Below, piece after piece: positions 9,736 through 16,429 of a stretch of 64,000 nucleotides of DNA. The first letter of the stretch is position 1, and every line of letters begins with the position of its first letter. The notes below the pieces were generated by a model. It saw only the letters and a program-made list of their open reading frames with translations. It did no database searches and was not told where the DNA came from. Origin of the DNA: Catalinimonas niigatensis (GTDB lineage Bacteria > Bacteroidota > Bacteroidia > Cytophagales > Cyclobacteriaceae); the NCBI RefSeq assembly GCF_030506285.1, contig NZ_CP119422.1, positions 4,761,501 through 4,825,500 on the forward strand, read 5' to 3'. The position numbers were made by a program, and so were the translations under genes.

Positions 9736-10491
9736 TTACTGTTTGAGCAAGCGTAGGTTATCTTGCCTGATAAAGGCAGCCTCTCCATTCCACTCAATCT
9801 TTGTCCACACATCCTCTTGCCCTGCCACTTTCACTCTATGGCCCTTATCGCTTATCCTAATTACTTCGGCACCGGCAGAAGGGGCTGTCATGATATAGGT
9901 GTTACTCTCAGTAATGATTGCGTGATTCGGAGTCAATGAAAAGTTAGTAAGGTAAAACAACAGGCCTAGCAGAAGAACATAAGAAATTCCAAATCCGTAA
10001 GGCTTTTCCGCATGCTTTTTCCCTCGAAAAATAAAATAAGTGAGTCCGGCAAGTGCTGTTGCCAGTAAGATGTAGATAAAAATGTACTGGTTCTTTTTAA
10101 CAAAGCTTTGAATAAGATCAAAGTCAGTAAATTCATAACCACGTAAATTATGCTCTTTTGAAAGTGTAGCAATTTTTTCTACCGCAGCATCGTCGGAAGT
10201 CATCAGATAATATTCACTCAGATAATATAGTGCTTCACTATACTCTCCCAAACCCTCTTGGATAAAAGCCATCTTCAAGAGCATCGCAGGAGAGACCATA
10301 TTGGCTTTGCTATACACTTCATCATAGAACTTGAATGATTCAGTATATTGTTGGATGGCAAACAAAGAATCTGCCTGTTTCAAATGAGTTGCTGATGCTT
10401 CCTGGGCATAGATTTTACCTCCACAGATGATGCTAAAAATTAGCAGTTCAAAAAGGAGAATAATTTTTCTGAATTGGTTTTGGATTTTCAT
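9736..10491 (-). CDS. TPR and SH3-domain membrane protein
   Basis: A protein of about 251 residues with a signal peptide ending near AQEAS, two or three TPR-like helical hairpins (KQADSLFAIQQYTESFKFYD; MAFIQEGLGEYSEALYYLSE), two transmembrane helices in the middle (FIYILLATALAGLTYFIF and YVLLLGLLFYLTNF) and a C-terminal bacterial SH3 domain (APSAGAEVIRISDKGHRVKV through WTKIEWNGEAAFIRQDNL). The layout is that of the BatE-like TPR/SH3 proteins of Bacteroidota. I start at 10491 (MKIQNQF); a longer form from 10518 adds only a basic leader and approaches the tRNA. Confidence 0.75.
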   Translation of the reverse strand: MKIQNQFRKIILLFELLIFSIICGGKIYAQEASATHLKQADSLFAIQQYTESFKFYDEVYSKANMVSPAMLLKMAFIQEGLGEYSEALYYLSEYYLMTSDDAAVEKIATLSKEHNLRGYEFTDFDLIQSFVKKNQYIFIYILLATALAGLTYFIFRGKKHAEKPYGFGISYVLLLGLLFYLTNFSLTPNHAIITESNTYIMTAPSAGAEVIRISDKGHRVKVAGQEDVWTKIEWNGEAAFIRQDNLRLLKQ

Positions 10492-10550
10492 TTTAAGCCT
10501 CTTACCTTTGCAACGCAATTACGGGGAAACGCCCCAAAAAATCAACAAAA

Positions 10551-10623
10551 GAATCCGTAGCTCAGCTGGTAGAGCAACGCCCTTTTAAGGCGTGGGTCCT
10601 GGGTTCGAATCCCAGCGGGTTCA
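10551..10623 (+). tRNA. tRNA-Lys (anticodon TTT)
   Basis: A 73-nt cloverleaf. The acceptor stem is GAATCCG with CGGGTTC (one T-G pair), the discriminator is A at 10623, the anticodon arm is ACGCC-CTTTTAA-GGCGT with anticodon TTT at 10584-10586, and the T arm is CTGGG-TTCGAAT-CCCAG. CCA is not encoded. An integrase gene begins 218 bp downstream, so the 3' half of this tRNA is a candidate attachment site. Confidence 0.95.
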
Positions 10624-10645
10624 CTTTTCTAATGAAAATTAGCCT

Positions 10646-10682
10646 AAAAGCCTGAAAATGTAAATTCTCAGGCTTTTTTTTT
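10646..10682 (+). terminator. Terminator after tRNA-Lys
   Basis: AAAAGCCTGA (10646-10655) pairs with TCAGGCTTTT (10668-10677), and the run of T continues to 10682. It lies 23 nt past the tRNA. Confidence 0.85.
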
Positions 10683-10841
10683 GCTATTGGCTGCCGGAAA
10701 TTGATCTACCATTCTATCTACCTATTCACGATTTGATCTACCGGTAATTCTACTCAGGGTAAAACAGTCAATTTTACGGGTTTACCTGAGGTGCGATAAA
10801 TATTACATTTCTTCGTTCTCCTTGATGAAAGACAATATAAA

Positions 10842-12005
10842 ATGAGACTCTGCTTTTGGCTTGCAGGAAGCAAGCTGAACGGTAGCGGCCTGGCACCGAT
10901 ATACGCCAAAATTACCGTTCAAGGTAAAAAACCTGTAAACCTCTCTACCGGAATATTCATCAAGCCTGAAAGTTGGCAGGCCGGAGGTAATGGGTTTGTT
11001 AAAGGCAATGATAAACTAGCTGCTGCCTATAATGAAAAGTTAGTTAACATCAGAGCTGAAATTCAGGGCATTTACAATGACCTGGAAAGGAGGGGACAGA
11101 CGATAAATGCCAAAATCATCAAAGACATTTACACGGGTGCTATTCTTAGTTCAGTTAGCCTAAAGGTAGCTATGTTCCGCTACATAGGGGAACGAAAAAA
11201 AGAGCAGCTTACTAAGGGTACTATCAAAACGATGGAGATCCGTTGTAAAAACGTGATTAAATATCTCAATTGGATCAATGACCTCGACAGGCAATTAGTA
11301 GAAGTTAATGTTCCTTTTTTATCTAACCTGGAGAATTATCTAAGGGTAGAGATAAGACACTCTCAAAGCCATGTAAACAAGATTATTAGGTTTGTTAAGA
11401 CTGTGTTGCATTTTGCTGTACGTAAAGAGTGGATAGAATATAATCCACTTAGTTCATATCGTTGTCAAAAGCTAAGTCATAAAAAGAAAGTTTATCTTTC
11501 TGCCTATGAGTTAGAGCTTATTAAGAATCATAAGTTTGCCAGTTGGAGACTTCAAAAAATAGCCCATCTATTTTTGTTTCAGTGTTATACTGGCTTTGCT
11601 TACATAGAGCTTATGAATTTCAATCAATCGTGGATAAGACCAGGAGTAGATGGTAAGTTGTGGATATTTGCAAGCCGTCAAAAGGTGGAGGAAAGTTCAT
11701 GTAGAATTCCTTTTTTCAAAGCTACCCAAGAAGCATTAGAGAAATTAGGAGGGCAGATTGAACAAATATCCAATGGAAAATACAATGCCTACCTGAAGGA
11801 AATTGCTGTTATCTGCGGAATAGAGAAAAATATAACTTCTCATGTGGCTAGAAAAACATTTGGCAATTTACTTCTTGATCAAAACGTAAGCTTGGAAGTG
11901 GTGAGTAGTATGTACGGACATAGTAGTACGAAAACAACATTATCATATTACGTTGATATTTCTGAAAAGAGGATTGCCAACGAGACCTCAAATATTAATC
12001 TATAA
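10842..12005 (+). CDS. Tyrosine site-specific integrase (Bacteroidetes type)
   Basis: A 387-residue integrase/recombinase. The N-terminal arm-binding and SAM-like core-binding domains cover about 1-205; the catalytic domain follows. His334 and Arg337 (HVARKTF), His360 (YGHSS) and the nucleophile Tyr370 (SYYVDI) are in place. The first catalytic Arg box reads CYTGFAYIEL, where most tyrosine recombinases have TGLR; this loss is also known in IntDOT-like integrases of Bacteroides elements. Lying just downstream of tRNA-Lys and pointing away from it, it is probably the integrase of the accessory DNA that follows. A terminator separates it from hicA. Confidence 0.92.
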   Translation: MRLCFWLAGSKLNGSGLAPIYAKITVQGKKPVNLSTGIFIKPESWQAGGNGFVKGNDKLAAAYNEKLVNIRAEIQGIYNDLERRGQTINAKIIKDIYTGAILSSVSLKVAMFRYIGERKKEQLTKGTIKTMEIRCKNVIKYLNWINDLDRQLVEVNVPFLSNLENYLRVEIRHSQSHVNKIIRFVKTVLHFAVRKEWIEYNPLSSYRCQKLSHKKKVYLSAYELELIKNHKFASWRLQKIAHLFLFQCYTGFAYIELMNFNQSWIRPGVDGKLWIFASRQKVEESSCRIPFFKATQEALEKLGGQIEQISNGKYNAYLKEIAVICGIEKNITSHVARKTFGNLLLDQNVSLEVVSSMYGHSSTKTTLSYYVDISEKRIANETSNINL

Positions 12006-12014
12006 ACAATCTTC

Positions 12015-12048
12015 AAAAAAAAGGTAAATTATTATTTACCTTTTTTTG
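12015..12048 (+). terminator. Terminator after the integrase
   Basis: A-rich AAAAGGTAAAT pairs with ATTTACCTTTT over a short AT loop, and the run of T continues to about 12048, 9 bp before hicA. Confidence 0.8.
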
Positions 12049-12056
12049 TTAAATTT

Positions 12057-12248
12057 ATGCCGATGAAGTGCTCAGAGTTGTTCCGTATCCTAAAAAAAGA
12101 TGGATGGTATCCCATATCTCAAAAGGGTTCTCATGTGAAGATGCAGCATCCTACAAAAAAAGGGATCATTATTTTTCCTAATCATGGTAGCCAGGAAGTA
12201 GGTAAAGGACTAGAAAAAAAGATATTAAAAGACGCAGGTTTAAAATGA
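12057..12248 (+). CDS. hicA: HicA-like mRNA interferase toxin
   Basis: A 63-residue HicA toxin with a double-stranded-RNA-binding-like fold; members cleave mRNA. The catalytic His26 lies in KGSHVKM, and the later strand GIIIFPNHGSQEVGKG is typical. It overlaps hicB by 4 bp (ATGA), the usual order of toxin then antitoxin. The start could be Met1 or Met3. Confidence 0.88.
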   Translation: MPMKCSELFRILKKDGWYPISQKGSHVKMQHPTKKGIIIFPNHGSQEVGKGLEKKILKDAGLK

Positions 12249-12640
12249 AGAAACTAAGAAAAAAAATACCGGTAACCGTTGAGAAGACAAATACCGGCTA
12301 TTCAGCTTACGCAAATGATTATTCCATTTATACTACTGGAAAAACAGTAGCTGATCTGCTTAACCATACTGTTGAAGCTGTTAACTTATATTTTGAAGAA
12401 GAAGGTTTGTTTGCTGATGCCTCCAATATTCAGTTTATGATAGATTGGCAGCACTTCTTCCAGGACTATAAAATCATCAATGCCAAATTACTTGCCGAAC
12501 GAATTGGTTTAAATGCTTCTCTCCTTTCTCAGTATGCCCAGGGAAAGAAAAAGCCTTCTCCCAAGCAGCAACAAAAGATTCTGGAAGGTATTCATCAAAT
12601 TGGGCAGGAATTGGCTGAAATGAACCTGATAATAAGATGA
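12245..12640 (+). CDS. hicB: HicB-like antitoxin with C-terminal HTH
   Basis: A 131-residue antitoxin. The N-terminal part (about 5-55) has the RNase-H-like HicB strand pattern with TNTGYSAYANDYSIYTTGKT; the C-terminal part (about 75-125) is a Xre-like helix-turn-helix (LLAERIGLNASLLSQYAQGK). It would neutralise HicA and repress the pair through the HTH. Translationally coupled to hicA. Confidence 0.88.
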   Translation: MKKLRKKIPVTVEKTNTGYSAYANDYSIYTTGKTVADLLNHTVEAVNLYFEEEGLFADASNIQFMIDWQHFFQDYKIINAKLLAERIGLNASLLSQYAQGKKKPSPKQQQKILEGIHQIGQELAEMNLIIR

Positions 12641-12728
12641 AAATTGAAGTAGAAGAGGCGCCCTCTAAGTTTCTAAACAGGGTATGTTTATTTTTGTGCG
12701 TTATTTGAATTGAATAATATGAATCGAG

Positions 12729-13097
12729 ATGCAGAAATATAAGCCATTACTTAGGCCAGCAACGAAAAATTGGGATGAAATTGAAGAAACATTTTTAAAG
12801 CTAAAGCAAGAAGGTTTAGATGTTACTCAAATGCTCGAATTAACAACCTACATTATAAAATCCGGGTTATCTCAGCGACTATATGGTATAGTTTCTCTCA
12901 AAAATTTAATAATCTCAATTTATCCAGAGATCGACTATAATAAAGAGACAATCTTCATCGAGTTTGATAATGTGAATAGGAAGTGGCATTTTCGGTATGT
13001 TGCTGAGCCTTTTAAAGAACCAGAATTTATCAGAGTTTATGATGAAGGGTTTGGAGTTCCTAAATTCAAACAATTCATTGATTGGATAAAATGGTAA
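12729..13097 (+). CDS. Small protein of unknown function
   Basis: A 122-residue soluble protein with no family I recognise. The first half is helical (EIEETFLKLKQEGLDVTQML) and the second half beta-like with many aromatics, ending FKQFIDWIKW. It is the first of four short same-strand genes and is followed by an inverted repeat at 13123-13158, like a gene cassette. Confidence 0.6.
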   Translation: MQKYKPLLRPATKNWDEIEETFLKLKQEGLDVTQMLELTTYIIKSGLSQRLYGIVSLKNLIISIYPEIDYNKETIFIEFDNVNRKWHFRYVAEPFKEPEFIRVYDEGFGVPKFKQFIDWIKW

Positions 13098-13122
13098 GCA
13101 AAACAAACGCACAACCACACTT

Positions 13123-13158
13123 AGCCGCTATCACTCGGCATTGCCTTCGCCAGCGGCT
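13123..13158 (+). repeat. attC-like imperfect inverted repeat 1
   Basis: AGCCGCT (13123-13129) is mirrored by AGCGGCT (13152-13158). The ten bases GCCAGCGGCT at 13149-13158 recur exactly at 13599-13608, on the other side of the 119-residue gene. It lies 26 bp after a stop codon. Imperfect palindromes of this kind follow small genes in Bacteroidota cassette-like regions; a true integron attC assignment is unproven. Confidence 0.5.
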
Positions 13159-13201
13159 GCGCAAACTTTAGTGCCAATTTTGATTAAAAAGAAAACTTCG
13201 A

Positions 13202-13561
13202 GTGTTTTATCCTGATCAACATGCAAGACAAAGCTTAGCTATAAAGCTTGGATTACCAATTCACGACCATATGCAGGATTGGGAATATGAAGTATCTGAC
13301 CCTAAAAGAATTGGAGATTATCTAAAATTATATGATCAATCTATTACTTCCGATAAAGAAAGAGAATCATTAATGGAAATGACTCTTCAAAGCCTTGAAG
13401 ATCTACTCGAGGAGGATCGGTTGGAAGAATTTGCTGTATACGAGAAGTTGACAGAAGAAAGGTTAATTAAGTTTTCTGAATTACATTATAAGACATTGAA
13501 TTACTGGTCATCTGGTAATTTCAAAGTCTCAAAATATATAAGAAATATAAAAAAGCACTAA
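13202..13561 (+). CDS. Small protein of unknown function, GTG start
   Basis: A 119-residue, largely helical, acidic protein (EMTLQSLEDLLEEDRLEEF). The only start is GTG at 13202, since an in-frame TGA lies 21 bp upstream; the gene may have lost its 5' end. It sits between two related inverted repeats, which suggests it moved as a cassette. No family recognised. Confidence 0.5.
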   Translation: MFYPDQHARQSLAIKLGLPIHDHMQDWEYEVSDPKRIGDYLKLYDQSITSDKERESLMEMTLQSLEDLLEEDRLEEFAVYEKLTEERLIKFSELHYKTLNYWSSGNFKVSKYIRNIKKH

Positions 13562-13611
13562 CAACGGCATAGCCTTTATGCTGCGACCGTTAGATTTGCC
13601 AGCGGCTATGC
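13558..13611 (+). repeat. attC-like imperfect inverted repeat 2
   Basis: Nested palindromes overlap the stop of the preceding gene. CTAACAACGG (13558-13567) faces CCGTTAG (13587-13593), and GCATAGCC (13567-13574) is the exact complement of GGCTATGC (13604-13611). CTAAC/GTTAG outer boxes echo attC core sites. It shares GCCAGCGGCT with repeat 1. Confidence 0.55.
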
Positions 13612-13631
13612 TTGGAGTTATGCTCTATTGA

Positions 13632-14156
13632 ATGAAAAAAGAATTATTCATCTTTCTAGCAATAATTGCGTTTCCATCTTTTCTACAAGCACAAATAGAA
13701 GTGGATTTTAAATTTTTTGACAGTTGTCAAGACTCAGTAATATTACTGAATTATGAACTCTACGGCGGTGATACAACAATATTGAGTACAAAAAATATTG
13801 CTACAGTAAATTCAAAAGGATATTACTCATTGTCAGTGGCAATTGAAAGAAACGGATTGACTTGCTACAAAGATTATCTGTTGATGATTAATGATAATTA
13901 TCGGGCTGATACGTTGTATTTAAATAAATTAACCCTTTGTAACAACGGAACTCTTCATGCTGAGGACAATTATTACTACAACTGCGGTAAAAAATGTGAA
14001 GGAGTCAAAATTGAAAAAGATGAGACACAAACTGTAAGGACAAGAGGAAAATTTGTGAATGGTTGGCCAGTGGGAAAATTGCGTTACTACGATGAAAAAG
14101 GATATTTGACAGCCACAGAGATTCATAGAAATGGAAAACTTATAAAAATTAGATAA
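13632..14156 (+). CDS. Exported protein with C-terminal MORN-like motif
   Basis: A 174-residue protein with a clear signal peptide (MKKELFIFLAIIAFPSFLQA, cleavage near QIEVDF). The body is beta-rich with paired cysteines. Near the end, GKFVNGWPVGKLRYYDEKGY resembles a MORN/toxin-antitoxin YwqK-like repeat that reads as Gly-x-x-Gly turns. Function unknown. The next gene starts 3 bp later. Confidence 0.55.
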   Translation: MKKELFIFLAIIAFPSFLQAQIEVDFKFFDSCQDSVILLNYELYGGDTTILSTKNIATVNSKGYYSLSVAIERNGLTCYKDYLLMINDNYRADTLYLNKLTLCNNGTLHAEDNYYYNCGKKCEGVKIEKDETQTVRTRGKFVNGWPVGKLRYYDEKGYLTATEIHRNGKLIKIR

Positions 14157-14159
14157 AGA

Positions 14160-14564
14160 GTGATTCAATATTTATGCTTTCATAGTGCACTCACAATGAT
14201 AGTTTTTATGATTTGGGTGACTAATACTAATTTACCCGGTGGAGACGTAGGAATGACACCTTTTACAGTGGGGCTTGTCCTTATTATTCAGCTACCAATT
14301 GGAATAATATTGGCACTACTTTTCAATAAAATTTTAAGAGAAAGAATACATAAAATTATAGGATTGACTTTCTATATCATTTTATACGAGTTGACTTTTG
14401 TAATAATTGATGGGCAATTCTCAATAATAAACTCTTTCAATGGCGACTGGTCAGGTGAAATTTATGCAGCCTATTCCTTATCATCAATAATAAGTTACAT
14501 AATGGGCGTTGCATTAATAATGATCAAAGAACCAAAGAAAATAATTGCTCAAGAAATATTATAA
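14160..14564 (+). CDS. Small polytopic membrane protein, GTG start
   Basis: A 134-residue protein with about four transmembrane helices (residues 8-22, 32-54, 62-82, 105-124) and no recognised domain. GTG at 14160 lies 3 bp after the previous stop; an ATG at residue 12 would cut into the first helix. It probably forms a unit with the exported protein upstream. Function unknown. Confidence 0.5.
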   Translation: MIQYLCFHSALTMIVFMIWVTNTNLPGGDVGMTPFTVGLVLIIQLPIGIILALLFNKILRERIHKIIGLTFYIILYELTFVIIDGQFSIINSFNGDWSGEIYAAYSLSSIISYIMGVALIMIKEPKKIIAQEIL

Positions 14565-14636
14565 ATAAATATGCGGCAGCAAAACAGTGGCCAATCCTAT
14601 GACAGATACTAGTGCATAATTGCCAGTCCCCCTACT

Positions 14637-15263
14637 CTATCGTGTTAGAACCACAATACCAGCAGGCACCATTGTAAAAATCCCCCAGGTAATCCAAAAC
14701 CACCTTTTTTCCTGCTTATCACGGAAAATGTAACGCGTGCGGTATCTGATCTTTTTCTCAACTTCCGGATCTGCATCTTCAATAGATTCATCATACCGTA
14801 CCTGATAGTCTTTAAGAGATTCTTCTGTACGGATCAGCTCCATTTGGTTGCTTAGTAGCTTGTTTTGCAAGAGATCTGCCTTTTGATAAAGTTGGTCTAG
14901 CTGCTCTATCTGAAGCCTCAGCTCGGCAAATAGACTATCATTCTGCCTCTGCAAAGCCTCAAACCTGCTTTTGAATACATCATACTTGTCCAGATCCTCA
15001 AGCAGATAGTGGTAAGTCTCCCTGTCAATCACTACATCGCTAGGTTTAATCTGCCCGGATAGATATCTGGGGATAGTCACTCTTTCAATGACCAGGCTGT
15101 CTTTTTCTTGTGCCGTAGCGCTTGGACAAGTCACTACGCTCAAGATACTGCTTGATAACAGACAAACTATCAATGGCCCGCTGGTAACGGTGGATAAGAT
15201 CCTTTTGATGATTGAGCAAAGCATCTTGCTGAGAGAGCGTTCTTTCCAGGTTATCATTGACAC
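14637..15263 (-). CDS. Exported coiled-coil protein, candidate outer spanin partner
   Basis: A 208-residue ORF; MLCSIIK at 15224 is the more likely start. It has a signal peptide ending near SATAQEKD, a long coiled coil (about 95-165, FEALQRQNDSLFAELRLQIE) and a C-terminal hydrophobic segment (FWITWGIFTMVPAGIVVL). Its 5' end overlaps the upstream gene by 140-179 bp in another frame, an arrangement typical of Rz/Rz1 lysis genes. Unlike Rz1 it has no clear lipobox (VVTC only) and is long. It is the last gene of the minus-strand virus-like operon. Confidence 0.5.
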   Translation of the reverse strand: MSMITWKERSLSKMLCSIIKRILSTVTSGPLIVCLLSSSILSVVTCPSATAQEKDSLVIERVTIPRYLSGQIKPSDVVIDRETYHYLLEDLDKYDVFKSRFEALQRQNDSLFAELRLQIEQLDQLYQKADLLQNKLLSNQMELIRTEESLKDYQVRYDESIEDADPEVEKKIRYRTRYIFRDKQEKRWFWITWGIFTMVPAGIVVLTR

Positions 15264-15417
15264 TTGCTAAAGAATGGATGAGTGAATCTTGATGATGGAT
15301 ATGCTGCTCTATTTTTCTGATCAGCTCTTGTTGCTTCTCCTGATTGTGAAGCGTGAGCGTAATAGCAACCCATACGAAAATGAGGACTGCTATTCCTATC
15401 AATATTCTTTTATTCAT
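15085..15417 (-). CDS. Membrane-anchored coiled-coil protein, candidate i-spanin
   Basis: A 110-residue protein with one N-terminal transmembrane helix (ILIGIAVLIFVWVAITLTL) and a periplasmic coiled coil (about 25-90), the layout of Rz-type inner-membrane spanins. It overlaps the next gene downstream in a different frame and the one upstream by 8 bp. Assignment as a spanin is by architecture and position only. Confidence 0.5.
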   Translation of the reverse strand: MNKRILIGIAVLIFVWVAITLTLHNQEKQQELIRKIEQHIHHQDSLIHSLASVNDNLERTLSQQDALLNHQKDLIHRYQRAIDSLSVIKQYLERSDLSKRYGTRKRQPGH

Positions 15418-15745
15418 GTTTACTCTGCTGGTTTCTTACTGAAAATCCCAAGTCTGCAATCAATTGCCTTAACAGGTGCGTGTCATTATTTTTCATGGCT
15501 GAATTGATTTCTCTAAGCCTTTCATCTACCTGTTTGGCATATTGCTGAACGGATGCTTCTACCTGAACCTGATCTTTATAACAATCCTGTATTGCCTGAT
15601 TTTTGGTTTCTAATTTTTGCATGTACCACCAAATCAAGCCACCCAAAACCACCAACAGAAAGCAAAGGAAAAACACCAGGAATCCCTGTTCTTTGCTGGT
15701 TTCCATCAGGGCGTTAGTCGCTTCAATAACTTGCGCAAGGATCAT
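15410..15745 (-). CDS. Small membrane protein with coiled coil
   Basis: A 111-residue protein with one transmembrane helix (about 22-42, FLVFFLCFLLVVLGGLIWWY) and a following helical tail (KLETKNQAIQDCYKDQVQ). It overlaps its neighbours by 4 and 8 bp, so it is translated in the same operon. It could be a holin accessory or a virion membrane protein; no family recognised. Confidence 0.55.
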   Translation of the reverse strand: MILAQVIEATNALMETSKEQGFLVFFLCFLLVVLGGLIWWYMQKLETKNQAIQDCYKDQVQVEASVQQYAKQVDERLREINSAMKNNDTHLLRQLIADLGFSVRNQQSKHE

Positions 15746-16404
15746 AACAGTGGATCAAGGGTAGTAATGAATACTTTCTCATACCTGATATGATCTTGCA
15801 GACCATCGACATGAATGAATTGCACAGCCGTATCTTTCACATAGACGGTATATTCCCCTGCTGCTAAGCCTGAGAATGAGTTCTCATCCTGCCAGTTCAC
15901 TTTATCCAGGCTGTATTGAAAGGGTCCGGTGCCATTCACTACTGTTACTGTAAGAGTACCATCAGCAGAGGCAGTGGTTGCTTCAGTAGTTGCTACATCA
16001 ATGACTAATGGTTGTACCAGTATGCCTGCAAAATCATAGACCATATGTCCCCGTTCCTCTTCATTACCATCAAAGAGGAGCAAACGTCTGGTCAATCCAT
16101 TGATAGATTGTTTGTATCCAAACTCTCTGTATTCCACGGGCAAGTTCTTCACCTTCATAAACATATCCCTCTCATCGTATTCCCTATATTGTGAGATGGT
16201 ATCGGAGCGAAGAACCTCTCCGGAAGGTCTTTTTACATTACGCTGGTAGCGAACCAATATCGCATTAGGCTCCACAATGGGAAAGCCTATCATGCGGTAC
16301 TCTACAGTCAAACCATCATCATCCACATAGCTGATGTAGCAGTCATTGTCTGAGTGACTCAGGGTATACTCCCTTCCTCTGAATTGAATAGTATCTAATT
16401 CCAT
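15742..16404 (-). CDS. Beta-rich protein with a repeat-like domain, probable fibre accessory
   Basis: A 220-residue soluble protein. The first 135 residues are beta-strand-rich; from about 140 to 195 there is an Ig-like or SprB-repeat-like domain (VNGTGPFQYSLDKVNWQDEN then FSGLAAGEYTVYVKD), common in Bacteroidota adhesins. Lying directly after the 911-residue ConA-like protein, it fits a fibre or baseplate-like component. The start overlap (ATGA) with the next gene shows coupling. Confidence 0.55.
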   Translation of the reverse strand: MELDTIQFRGREYTLSHSDNDCYISYVDDDGLTVEYRMIGFPIVEPNAILVRYQRNVKRPSGEVLRSDTISQYREYDERDMFMKVKNLPVEYREFGYKQSINGLTRRLLLFDGNEEERGHMVYDFAGILVQPLVIDVATTEATTASADGTLTVTVVNGTGPFQYSLDKVNWQDENSFSGLAAGEYTVYVKDTAVQFIHVDGLQDHIRYEKVFITTLDPLL

Positions 16405-16429
16405 TTTTTATACTCTTTTGTTTTCCATG

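Noticed and set aside
10551-10682. Tandem tRNA or second tRNA near tRNA-Lys
   Set aside because: Only one cloverleaf is present; the following hairpin is a terminator.
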